Assembly: GCF_000686125.1 (NCBI RefSeq)
Contig: NZ_JMMA01000002.1
Coordinates: 2,170,001-2,234,000 of the forward strand
Direction of reading: 5' to 3'
DNA length: 64,000 nt
DNA from: Ruminococcus sp. NK3A76
GTDB lineage: Bacteria > Bacillota > Clostridia > Oscillospirales > Ruminococcaceae
Positions within the stretch are counted from its first letter, which is position 1. Each line of letters begins with the position of its first letter. Shown one piece after another: positions 27,075-34,306 of this stretch. The translations under genes and the position numbers were made by a program. Under the pieces are notes generated by a model. It saw only the letters and a program-made list of their open reading frames with translations, did no database searches and was not told where the DNA came from.

Positions 27075-27860
27075 ATGAACAGGCTTATAATAGTTGAGGG
27101 GCTGCCCTGCTCCGGCAAGAGCACAGTCTCAAAATACATTGCCGACAGAGCGGGTGCGGTCTTTTATGACGAAGGCAGCGGCGAGCACCCTGCCGATTAC
27201 GAGTTCCATGCTTTTTTGACTGAGTGTGATATATACACCTTTTCAGCCGGAGAGCAGACGCTCATAAGACAGCAAGCAACGCCAACTCACGGAGGATACA
27301 TAGTGCCGATAGGGGCATTCAGCGGTGCGATGTGTGACAGGCTGATCCAATACAAGATATACGACTTCCTGCCGTGGGAGACAGAGCGGCCTCTGATGCT
27401 TGGCAAGTGGGAGGAGTTTGTAAAAAGTGCTGACAAGAACAAGCGATATGTATTCAACTGCGTGCTGCTGCAAAACCCCATGTGCGAGACAATGATGAGG
27501 TTCGGGTCTGACAGGCAGGTGTCTTTTGAGCACATAAAAAGCATCTGCGATATCATAAGGCCTATGGAGCCCTTTGTGGTATATCTTAAAATGAGCAATA
27601 TCCGTGCTGCGATAGAAAAGGCCTTGCCGGAGCGTGGCAATGATTGGCTTGACGGGGTGATAAACTATCACTGCGGCGGAGCTTACGGAAAGGCAAATCA
27701 CCTGAGCGGCTTTGACGGATACATCGCAGCGCTTGAAGAACGCCAGCGCAGAGAAACGGAGATACTGACAGCCTCAGGGATAGAGCACATGATACTTGAT
27801 GACCCCTGCAATGACTGGGAGCGTGCCTACGCTCAGATAGCCGGGCGGCTCAGGATATAA
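27075..27860 (+). CDS. P-loop kinase-like protein
   Basis: 261 residues. MNRLIIVEGLPCSGKSTVSK is a Walker A motif of the nucleotide/shikimate kinase type. A Walker B-like hydrophobic strand (RYVFNCVLLQNP) and a YLKMSN segment follow. Short uncharacterised kinases of this form occur in clostridia near nucleoside or antibiotic-modifying genes. The substrate is unknown. Same strand and close spacing suggest cotranscription with the deaminase (32 bases) and the GH26 gene (30 bases). Confidence 0.75.
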   Translation: MNRLIIVEGLPCSGKSTVSKYIADRAGAVFYDEGSGEHPADYEFHAFLTECDIYTFSAGEQTLIRQQATPTHGGYIVPIGAFSGAMCDRLIQYKIYDFLPWETERPLMLGKWEEFVKSADKNKRYVFNCVLLQNPMCETMMRFGSDRQVSFEHIKSICDIIRPMEPFVVYLKMSNIRAAIEKALPERGNDWLDGVINYHCGGAYGKANHLSGFDGYIAALEERQRRETEILTASGIEHMILDDPCNDWERAYAQIAGRLRI

Positions 27861-27890
27861 GCAATAATTATTTGACACAAGGAGAAAAAC

Positions 27891-28859
27891 ATGAGCGACA
27901 AGCTGTACACACCTACAAACACCAACTCACAGAAATGCGTGAGAGATGTGCTCAAATACCTCTCAGGCATTACATATAATAAGATCATCACAGGGCAGCA
28001 CGTTCAGACGCTTGACATGGAGGAGTACGAGCTGATAAAGGAGCAGACCGGCAAGGAGCCTGCGCTGCTCGGCTTTGAGCTGCTTTCATACTCCCCGAAC
28101 ATCAACTATCTCGACACAGACGACGAGTGCATGACCGAGGTCGTGGAAAACTACGGTATGCTTAAGCGTGCGTGGGAGTGGGCAGAGAAGAAGGGGCTTA
28201 TCACATTCACATGGCACTGGTTCTCGCCGCTGGGAGGAAGGAGCAAGTCGTTCTTCACGGAGAACACAGAGTTTGACGCTTCGCTTGCTATCAAGGAAGG
28301 CACGCCCGAGCACGATGCACTGATAAAAGACATGGACGTTATGGCAGGGCTGCTGCGGCCTTTCTGTGACAAAGGCATACCGATACTCTGGCGGCCTTTC
28401 CACGAGGGCGACGGCGGCTGGTTCTGGTGGGGCGCTAAGGGGGCAAGTGTTGTAAAAGCGCTTTGGCGGATAATGTATGAGAGATACACCGTTCATCACG
28501 GGCTCAACAATCTCATATGGGTATGGAACTCACAGGTGCCGGAATGTTACCCGGGTGATGATGTGGTAGACATAATATCCCGTGACCTCTACCCCGAGCC
28601 TCACGCTCACACCTCACAGAAAGCTGCCTACGACGAGCTGTTAAAGATAACAGACACGCCAAAGATAGCAACTATCGGCGAGATAGGCGTTCTGCCCGAC
28701 CCGGGTGCGATACACTCAGAAGGTGCAGGCTGGGCAGCATTCATGGTATGGTCGAAGGAATTTTGTCTGGGCGAGAAGCACAGCAGCTATGACTATCTCA
28801 GGCAGGTCTACAGCAGCCCGTTCTCGGTGACGCTCGACACTCTGCCGGCGCTTTACTGA
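27891..28859 (+). CDS. GH26 beta-mannanase, intracellular
   Basis: 322 residues with no signal peptide. GH26 landmarks are present: WHWFSPLGG, the acid/base glutamate in WRPFHEGDGGWFWWG (near 173) and the nucleophile glutamate in IATIGEIGVLPD (near 263). The domain fills the whole protein, without carbohydrate-binding module or dockerin. It would hydrolyse short beta-1,4-manno-oligosaccharides taken up by the cell. AAGGAG precedes the ATG. No manno-oligosaccharide phosphorylase or transporter is adjacent, so the pathway partners are elsewhere. Confidence 0.9.
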   Translation: MSDKLYTPTNTNSQKCVRDVLKYLSGITYNKIITGQHVQTLDMEEYELIKEQTGKEPALLGFELLSYSPNINYLDTDDECMTEVVENYGMLKRAWEWAEKKGLITFTWHWFSPLGGRSKSFFTENTEFDASLAIKEGTPEHDALIKDMDVMAGLLRPFCDKGIPILWRPFHEGDGGWFWWGAKGASVVKALWRIMYERYTVHHGLNNLIWVWNSQVPECYPGDDVVDIISRDLYPEPHAHTSQKAAYDELLKITDTPKIATIGEIGVLPDPGAIHSEGAGWAAFMVWSKEFCLGEKHSSYDYLRQVYSSPFSVTLDTLPALY

Positions 28860-28875
28860 AATTTCAAAAAAGCTC

Positions 28876-28904
28876 TTGACAAGTCGGGCATAATATGATA
28901 TAAT
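28876..28904 (+). promoter_or_regulatory. Promoter upstream of the tRNA-Leu locus
   Basis: TTGACA, 17 bases, TATAAT. It is followed by a hairpin (AAAGTCGGG... at 28909-28935) and by the duplicated tRNA leader. Confidence 0.75.
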
Positions 28905-29025
28905 TTTAAAGTCGGGTCGGCAAGGCTCGGCTTTAAATTGTGGATCAGTGCGCAAGACACCCACCTCGCCGGATACGGGCGTGTAAAAATTCATATCTTT
29001 ATTTTTTGGCTCTGCCAAAAATAAT

Positions 29026-29066
29026 GCAGGAGTGGCGGAATGGCAGACGCGCTGGCTTCGGGTGGC
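29026..29066 (+). pseudogene. Truncated 5' half of tRNA-Leu
   Basis: The first 35 bases (GCAGGAGTGGCGGAATGGCA...) are identical to the start of the complete tRNA-Leu at 29185. The match then decays in the anticodon stem (CTTCGGGTGGCG), and no T-arm or acceptor 3' half follows. The upstream leader is also duplicated (CACCCACCTCGCC ... GCGTGTAAAA at about 28960 and a sister copy near 29139), so a block of about 150 bases was duplicated and one copy then lost its 3' half. Confidence 0.7.
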
Positions 29067-29184
29067 GTTATGTTGATGACATATCCTGTACTATCGTGGA
29101 TCAATTTGCATAAACTCAGCAAGCAGAGTTTGCACCCACCTCGCCAAATTTGAGGCGTATAAAAGTTTCAAATATTTATATTTT

Positions 29185-29270
29185 GCAGGAGTGGCGGAAT
29201 GGCAGACGCGCTGGCTTCAGGTGCCAGTGATCGCAAGGTTGTGTGGGTTCAAGTCCCATCTCCTGCACCA
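29185..29270 (+). tRNA. tRNA-Leu (anticodon CAG)
   Basis: 86 bases with acceptor GCAGGAG pairing CTCCTGC, a long variable arm typical of Leu, anticodon stem CTGGC/GCCAG around loop TTCAGGT (anticodon CAG), T-arm GTGGGTTCAAGTCCCAT and an encoded CCA. It decodes CUG. Confidence 0.95.
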
Positions 29271-29479
29271 ACAAAAAGCACAATGTCTTGAGCGAAGCGA
29301 AAGATATTGTGCTTTTTGTTTTGGAGCAGAATGCAGACTTGAAGCCACTGTTCAACGTCCCATCTCCTGCACCAACAAAAAGCACAATGTCTTGATCGAA
29401 GTGAGAGATATTGTGCTTTTTGTTTATGGAGCAGAATGCAGACTTGAAGCCACTGTTCAACGTCCCATCTCCTGCACCA
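29254..29479 (+). repeat. Tandem array of tRNA-Leu 3' tails with terminators
   Basis: The last 17 bases of the tRNA (TCCCATCTCCTGCACCA) recur at 29358 and 29463, that is at 104- and 105-base intervals. Each interval contains the same terminator hairpin (AAAAAGCACAAT...ATTGTGCTTTTTG at 29273-29321 and 29377-29425) and the same block beginning GGAGCAGAATGCAGAC. The structure is what repeated insertion and loss at a tRNA 3' end would leave. No integrase is present. Confidence 0.85.
29273..29321 (+). terminator. Terminator of tRNA-Leu (first copy)
   Basis: AAAAAGCACAATGTCTT pairs with AAGATATTGTGCTTTTT around a short loop, directly after the CCA, and ends in TTTTTGTTTT. An almost identical second copy lies at 29377-29425. 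Confidence 0.85.
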
Positions 29480-29505
29480 TCACCTATTAACAAAAAAGAT
29501 GACAA

Positions 29506-29546
29506 GGGCTCAAACAGCGTAGATACGCGGTTTGAGCCTCTTGCTT
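29506..29546 (+). terminator. Hairpin after the tRNA-tail array
   Basis: GGCTCAAAC ... GTTTGAGCC with a 14-base loop, followed by TCTTGCTTT. A weak terminator or the end of the repeat array. Confidence 0.5.
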
Positions 29547-29593
29547 TACCCAAAATTTTTATATCTTAACCGAGGATGACATTTTCAAAATAA

Positions 29594-29620
29594 CGCAATG
29601 CAACGGGACTTGAACCCGTA
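29594..29620 (-). other. tRNA T-arm fragment
   Basis: The minus strand reads TACGGGTTCAAGTCCCGT, a full T-arm, followed by TGCATTGCG. No matching acceptor 5' half or anticodon arm is found upstream. It looks like a leftover tRNA 3' end, possibly an old attachment site at the left edge of the island. Confidence 0.35.
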
Positions 29621-29815
29621 CATTACTAAACATTATCAAGCAAATATCCATTTTTCGAGAGCGGAAAGCTCCCAAAAACAAGATTTTTTCAAAAAAACAT
29701 TCATAAACATATCTGCCTGGATTTGTTGGTATCTCACAAAAATGAGGTACCAAGAAATTCGGGCTTTTTTTATTGCCCGAAAAACCATATACCATATTAA
29801 TGGAGGACGAAAACA

Positions 29816-30133
29816 ATGGACAACTACAAACTGTACGCAAACCTCATACGCAAGCCGAACTCAAGTGATTTCAACGCCCGTCCCTGCGTGGTGGAAGAAT
29901 AGATCCCGCTCAGCCATTGGAGCTTTGAGCAGATCAAGCAGGATCCCCTGCACGACCATGAAGCGGTCAAGGCTTACCGCGACATTATGTTCTGCGATAA
30001 TGAGACCAACCACTGCATTATGCTCCTTGATGACTTCGGGAGTGACGGCATACTTGTGGAGAGCGAGGGATATGACTATCCCCGGTACTCCTGCTTCGTG
30101 CCGAATGCAAGGGTGCTGTATGTCAGCTTCTAA
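29816..30133 (+). pseudogene. Mobile-element-type small protein gene with in-frame TAG
   Basis: GGAGGACG precedes ATG 29816. Twenty-eight codons (MDNYKLYANLIRKP ... CVVEE) are followed by TAG at 29900-29902. The frame then continues without break for 76 codons (IPLSHWSFEQIKQDPLHDHE ... VLYVSF) to TAA. Both halves look like one protein of about 105 residues. I recall similar proteins from Firmicutes conjugative elements (DUF6329-like, not verified here). A tiny minus-strand ORF (30130-30165, MAKIAKAVTKG, with CGGAGG before it) overlaps the end and may be a remnant of another element gene. Confidence 0.65.
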
Positions 30134-30229
30134 CCCTTGGTCACTGCCTTTGCTATCTTTGCCATTTTAATTACCTCCGTAAAGTATGGCAGATTTTGTT
30201 TTCAATGTCTGAATTATACTGTCCGTTTG

Positions 30230-30260
30230 TTGCAGTAAAGTTTGAGTTTTGTTTCAGTAA
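30230..30260 (+). promoter_or_regulatory. Paired direct repeat before the two-component operon
   Basis: TTGCAGTAA (30230-30238) and TTTCAGTAA (30252-30260) lie 22 bases apart, two helical turns, around a core GTTTGAGTTTTG. An almost identical pair, inverted, sits before the ABC operon at 33218-33248. This is the layout of an OmpR-type regulator site, presumably for the response regulator of this operon. Confidence 0.6.
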
Positions 30261-30282
30261 TATTAAAATGAGCTGATGTGTC

Positions 30283-30311
30283 TTGAAAGCTGAATGGATT
30301 TTTGGTATAAT
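30283..30311 (+). promoter_or_regulatory. Promoter of the membrane protein/two-component operon
   Basis: TTGAAA, 17 bases, TATAAT. It lies upstream of TTG 30343 and rules out earlier start codons for the first gene. Confidence 0.8.
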
Positions 30312-30342
30312 GATAACAAGAATAGTCAAAGGGAGTGATACT

Positions 30343-31275
30343 TTGAGATCTCCACACTTTGCATACCAAAAACTGCTTCACCCGTCGGGGAAAGCAGTCG
30401 TACTCATAGATATTATCGCAGCTCCGCTTGTTATCATCGCACTGGTGTTTTTATCGCCGCTGAATCCCATTTCTATAGTCGCCTATCTGTTGTCCGCCTA
30501 TGCACTTGCGATCTCGGTCATGAATGCAGGGCGAATATACAGAAATATCCGAACAGCAGTCAGGGAGGATAAAATTCCCGTAGTTGTGTGGTTCAAAAAA
30601 ATGATGCGGAAAAACAAGTACACAGCTCTCTATTTGGAAAGCGCTGATTTCCGTGCGGAAATATCACTGTATTCCGGGCTTACAGCAAACCTGATATTTG
30701 CCGTATTCAAGGGTACATCGGGTGTGTATTATCATTCTACATGGCTTGGCTCTGTAGGGGTATACTATCTTGTGTTCGGGGCGATACGCTTTATGCTGAT
30801 GAAGAATTACCGTGTTCATAAAAATGACGAGCATACAAAAGACATCCGTCTGCATGAATATGTGACCGTGCGAAGCTGCGGCGTTATGATGATCCTGCTC
30901 ACGCTCACTGTAACGAGCATAGCTTACCACATGATCGAAAAGAACGATACGAGTAATTATTCAAAGCTCGTTGCAATCGTTTCAGCAGTCTATACATTTT
31001 ATTATGTTATCACAGCGATCATCAGTGCGGTGTCCTTCCGAAAGCGTGACAATGCGATACTTGCCGCCACAAAAAAACTGAATATCTCAGGGGCGGCACT
31101 TTCGATGTTCACTTTGCAGACCGCCATGATACACACCTTTGACGGAACGGTAAGCAGTTATTCACGAACGATGAATACCATTACGGGTACAGCAGTCATG
31201 CTTATCATGCTGTGGAATGCCTTGTCTATGAGCGTCAGGGCGCAGCGAAACATCAGACAGGAGGAATTACAATGA
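30343..31275 (+). CDS. Multi-pass membrane protein of a two-component operon
   Basis: 310 residues if started at TTG 30343, which follows AAGGGAG and lies downstream of the promoter; earlier in-frame ATG codons fall in the promoter. About eight hydrophobic segments (VVLIDIIAAPLVIIALVFL, SIVAYLLSAYALAISVM, SVGVYYLVFGAIRFML and others). No family recognised. Its stop overlaps the response regulator start (ATGA). It could act as a sensor accessory or membrane partner of the histidine kinase. Confidence 0.75.
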   Translation: MRSPHFAYQKLLHPSGKAVVLIDIIAAPLVIIALVFLSPLNPISIVAYLLSAYALAISVMNAGRIYRNIRTAVREDKIPVVVWFKKMMRKNKYTALYLESADFRAEISLYSGLTANLIFAVFKGTSGVYYHSTWLGSVGVYYLVFGAIRFMLMKNYRVHKNDEHTKDIRLHEYVTVRSCGVMMILLTLTVTSIAYHMIEKNDTSNYSKLVAIVSAVYTFYYVITAIISAVSFRKRDNAILAATKKLNISGAALSMFTLQTAMIHTFDGTVSSYSRTMNTITGTAVMLIMLWNALSMSVRAQRNIRQEELQ

Positions 31276-31943
31276 TACATATTTTAGTTGTTGACGATGA
31301 CAAAGACCTGAACCGCCTTGTGTGCAGTTATCTGAATGACAGCGGATTTTCGGCAAAGGGCTGTCTGTCGGTAAATGAGGCATATGATGAGATGTACGCC
31401 AATCTTTACGACCTCATCATTTCAGACATTATGATGCCGAAAATTGACGGCTTTGAGTTTGCGGAGACTGTCCGTAAGCTGAATGCGAATATCCCTATTC
31501 TGTTTCTCTCGGCAAGAGATGATCTGTCGGCAAAAGAAAAGGGCTTCCGATTGGGCATTGATGATTATATGGTCAAGCCCGTGGAGCTTGCGGAACTGGA
31601 AATGCGTGTGAGGGCGCTCCTGCGCAGGGCGAATATCGCAGAGTCCAAAAAGCTGACGGTGGGCGACCTGACACTTGACGGCGATGCGATGTCAGGCACG
31701 GTAAACGGCGAGGAAATGCCCCTTTCCACACGGGAATTTAATATCCTGTTCAAGCTGCTGTCCTACCCGAACAAGACATTTTCGAGGGCGCAGCTCATGG
31801 ACGAGTTCTGGGGCGTGGACTCTGACGCAAGCCTGCGTTCGGTGGACGTGTATATCACAAGGCTGCGTGACAAAACGGCGGTCTGCTCCGGATTTGAGAT
31901 CAAGACGATTCGGGGTATCGGCTACAAGGCGGTACTGAAATGA
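31272..31943 (+). CDS. OmpR-family response regulator
   Basis: 223 residues from ATG 31272 (AGGAGG upstream). Receiver domain: acidic pocket VVDDDKD, phospho-acceptor Asp 52 in IISDIMMPKIDG, and DYMVKPVE with the conserved Lys. C-terminal winged helix of the OmpR/PhoB type (LSTREFNILFKLLSYPNKTF, RSVDVYITRLRDK, IKTIRGIGYK). It overlaps the upstream membrane gene and the downstream kinase by four bases each. It probably binds the paired repeats at 30230 and 33218. Confidence 0.95.
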   Translation: MIHILVVDDDKDLNRLVCSYLNDSGFSAKGCLSVNEAYDEMYANLYDLIISDIMMPKIDGFEFAETVRKLNANIPILFLSARDDLSAKEKGFRLGIDDYMVKPVELAELEMRVRALLRRANIAESKKLTVGDLTLDGDAMSGTVNGEEMPLSTREFNILFKLLSYPNKTFSRAQLMDEFWGVDSDASLRSVDVYITRLRDKTAVCSGFEIKTIRGIGYKAVLK

Positions 31944-33001
31944 AACATCAGGGAATTGCAAATGCCGTCAAAAACAGCCGTTTTCCGAAGTCGATTTTTT
32001 TCGGATATTTCGGTGCCTTGCTGCTGCTGTCCGGTGTGCATATCGCACTGCTGCTCGGTATGCAGCGGGCGCATTTCAATGAAATCCTCCTGATCCATGT
32101 GATTCTGATTTTCTGGGCACTGGTCGCAGGCGGGCTGACGCTCTACACGCGCCATCAGGTACGAAAGACCTATGAGCTGCCTATGCTCCGTCTTGCAGAT
32201 GCGGCTGCAAAGATCGCAAAGGGCGATTTTTCGGTGCGCGTCGAGCCGATCAATGAGCATGAGAAATTTGACTATCTCGATGTGATGATCGGGGATTTCA
32301 ACAAAATGACAGAGGAGCTTGGCAGCATTGAAACGCTCCGTGTGGACTTTTTTTCAAATGTTTCCCACGAGATCAAGACGCCGATCGCCGTGATCCAGAA
32401 TGCAGCAGAAATGCTGAAAAAGCCCGGCCTGTCCGAGGAAAAACGACAGGAATACGTTGACACGGTCACAAATGCTGCCAAACGTCTGAACACACTCATC
32501 ACGAATATCCTGAAGCTCAACAAGCTGGAAAAGCAAAGCATAACGCCTCATGTCAGTGCGTTTGATCTGTGCGATCAGCTTGTGCAGTCTGCACTGCTGT
32601 TTGAATCAATATGGGAGGAAAAGAGCATTGAGTTTGAAGCAGACATTGCAGACGAGCGCAGGCTCATCACCGCCGATGCAGAGCTTCTTCCGCTGGTGTG
32701 GAACAATCTGCTGTCCAATGCGTTCAAGTTTACAGAGAAGGGCGGAACGGTCACACTTCGGGAATACTCCGGAAACGGCAAGGTCATTGTCGAGATCGAG
32801 GACACCGGCTGCGGCATGGACGAGCAGACGAAAAAGCACGTCTTTGATAAATTCTATCAGGGCGACACCTCCCATTCTACTGAAGGGAACGGTTTGGGAC
32901 TCGCGCTTGCGCTGCGTGTGTTGCAGCTTTCAGGCGGTGAAATTGATGTGCAGAGCGAACCGGGTAAGGGTACTAAATTTACCGTGACACTGAATATTTA
33001 G
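31940..33001 (+). CDS. Sensor histidine kinase
   Basis: 353 residues. Two membrane helices at about 20-40 and 48-68 with a very short outer loop, then a HAMP-like segment (LRLADAAAKIAKGDFSVRVE), the H box FFSNVSHEIKTPIAVIQNAA (His near 143), the N box VWNNLLSNAFKFTEKGG, and G boxes DTGCGMDE and GNGLGLALA. The short outer loop suggests an intramembrane-sensing kinase of the type that works with ABC transporters. It ends the operon and is followed by a terminator at 33004. Confidence 0.94.
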   Translation: MKHQGIANAVKNSRFPKSIFFGYFGALLLLSGVHIALLLGMQRAHFNEILLIHVILIFWALVAGGLTLYTRHQVRKTYELPMLRLADAAAKIAKGDFSVRVEPINEHEKFDYLDVMIGDFNKMTEELGSIETLRVDFFSNVSHEIKTPIAVIQNAAEMLKKPGLSEEKRQEYVDTVTNAAKRLNTLITNILKLNKLEKQSITPHVSAFDLCDQLVQSALLFESIWEEKSIEFEADIADERRLITADAELLPLVWNNLLSNAFKFTEKGGTVTLREYSGNGKVIVEIEDTGCGMDEQTKKHVFDKFYQGDTSHSTEGNGLGLALALRVLQLSGGEIDVQSEPGKGTKFTVTLNI

Positions 33002-33003
33002 CG

Positions 33004-33037
33004 GAAAGCTGTCAGCTTACAGGGCTGGCAGCTTTTT
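33004..33037 (+). terminator. Terminator of the two-component operon
   Basis: AAAGCTGTCAGC-TTACAGG-GCTGGCAGCTTTTT. Its T run merges into the first MITE-like element. Confidence 0.8.
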
Positions 33038-33215
33038 AAGGCAACACCGCACGAAGATTGTGCGCAAATTACGCAGTCAGCTTTTTCGTCAGATTGCGCA
33101 GATTTTCCGAAGGAATACTACCGTATTTCAAGGAAAAAATGTGTAATATGACGGAAAAGATGCAAGTAAGTTGCGTACAAAGCCTTCAGGCGGTCTTTGT
33201 GCGGTGTTGCCTTAA
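33036..33215. mobile_element. MITE-like palindromic element, copy 1
   Basis: Exactly 180 bases bounded by TTAAGGCAACACCGCAC and its inverse GTGCGGTGTTGCCTTAA. The interior is also partly self-complementary (TTTTTCGTCAGATT ... AATATGACGGAAAA), so the element can fold into a long hairpin. It has no coding capacity. Two more 180-base copies lie at 36051 and 39670. Confidence 0.85.
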
Positions 33216-33217
33216 TA

Positions 33218-33248
33218 TAACTGCAACAAAACTCAAACCTTACTGCAA
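33218..33248 (-). promoter_or_regulatory. Paired direct repeat before the ABC operon
   Basis: On the minus strand TTGCAGTAA and TTGCAGTTA are 22 bases apart with core GTTTGAGTTTTG, matching the pair at 30230-30260. A TAAAAT (33260-33265) follows at a -10-like distance, while no good -35 is visible, as expected for an activator-dependent promoter. Confidence 0.6.
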
Positions 33249-33299
33249 CAAAAGGGTAGTAAAATACAGACATACCAAATGAAACAGGAGGTCGCCTGA

Positions 33300-33386
33300 A
33301 TGAGAAAGCGTATTGCGGTCATTGCAGGAATCACTGCTGCTGCCGGTGCAGTCATCGGTATATTTGTATGGAGGAAGAAAAAATGA
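33300..33386 (+). CDS. 28-residue single-helix membrane peptide
   Basis: The peptide begins MRKRIAVIAGITAAAGAVIG and ends FVWRKKK: a basic N-terminus, one hydrophobic helix and a basic C-terminus. A strong AGGAGGT sits before ATG 33300, and its stop overlaps the ABC ATPase start (ATGA at 33383-33386). It is the first gene of the ABC operon. It may be a small subunit or regulator of the transporter, or a leader peptide for coupling. Confidence 0.6.
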   Translation: MRKRIAVIAGITAAAGAVIGIFVWRKKK

Positions 33387-34306
33387 GTATGATCGAAGTA
33401 AACAAACTTACAAAGGATTACGGTCACGGGAGAGGAATTTTCGATGTTACTTTTGAGGTGCATAAGGGTGAGACGCTCGGCTTTCTCGGCCCGAACGGTG
33501 CAGGCAAATCCACGACGATGCGCCATCTTATGGGTTTTGCTAAGCCCCAGAGCGGGACGGCGAGCATCGGCGGCCTTGACAGCACGGCAAAGCATCACGA
33601 GATCCTCAGAAATGTCGGCTATCTGCCCGGAGAGGTAGCACTCCCCGACGGCCTGACGGGCAGACAGTTTATCGAGATGATGCTTGCAATGAAGGGCACG
33701 GTCAGCAAGGGGCGCTCGGAAGAACTGCTTGAACGCTTTGCGCTGAATCCGGACGGCAATGTAAAACGAATGAGCATCGGCGAAAAACGAAAGCTGGCGG
33801 TCGTTACGGCTTTTATGTCAGACCCCGATATTCTTCTGCTCGATGAGCCGACAAGCGGTCTTGACCCTGTGATGCAGGACGTATTTATCGACTTTATCCG
33901 TGAGGAAAAGAAGTGCGGCAAAACGATACTGCTTTCAAGCCATATTTTCAGCGAGGTCGAAGCCCTCTGTGACCGCATTGCGATCATCAAGGACGGAAAA
34001 CTGATCTCCACCGTAGATGCCGCCGATGTCAAGCACGGGCTGAAAAATGAGTTTACGATAGAATTTGAGACCAATGATGACTATGATAGATTCGTTCATT
34101 CGGGGCTGAATCCTGAAAAGGGCAATAAATCGTCTAAAAAGTGCGTGATCTCTGTTCCCGATCAACTGACAAATGCCTTTTTGTCGGCTCTTTCAAAGTG
34201 CCGTATCAGAAGTATTGACGAGCATTCCGTCAGCCTTGAGGAATACTTCATGCACTTTTATAAGAACGATAAGAGATTCGGTGTGGGGGGTGTGCAAAAT
34301 GCCTGA
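33383..34306 (+). CDS. ABC transporter ATP-binding protein
   Basis: 307 residues from ATG 33383 (MSMIEVNKLTKDYG), placed by GGAGGAAG. Walker A GPNGAGKSTT, Q-loop region, signature MSIGEKRKLAVVTAFM (a degenerate LSGGQ), Walker B ILLLDEPTSGLDP and the H-loop SSHIF. A C-terminal extension follows. The type is that of drug, bacitracin or lantibiotic exporters. It is followed, with an 8-base overlap, by a second ATPase of the same type, so the transporter probably works with two different ATPases. Likely induced by the two-component system upstream. Confidence 0.93.
   Translation: MSMIEVNKLTKDYGHGRGIFDVTFEVHKGETLGFLGPNGAGKSTTMRHLMGFAKPQSGTASIGGLDSTAKHHEILRNVGYLPGEVALPDGLTGRQFIEMMLAMKGTVSKGRSEELLERFALNPDGNVKRMSIGEKRKLAVVTAFMSDPDILLLDEPTSGLDPVMQDVFIDFIREEKKCGKTILLSSHIFSEVEALCDRIAIIKDGKLISTVDAADVKHGLKNEFTIEFETNDDYDRFVHSGLNPEKGNKSSKKCVISVPDQLTNAFLSALSKCRIRSIDEHSVSLEEYFMHFYKNDKRFGVGGVQNA

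Noticed and set aside
29254-29479. CRISPR-like array
   Set aside because: Only two to three units, spacing of 104-105 bases with identical rather than variable intervals, and no cas genes; it is a tRNA-tail duplication.
29598-30170. 190-codon plus-strand frame across the left edge of the island
   Set aside because: It starts in a tRNA fragment, uses unlikely composition and covers the better-supported amber-interrupted gene in another frame.
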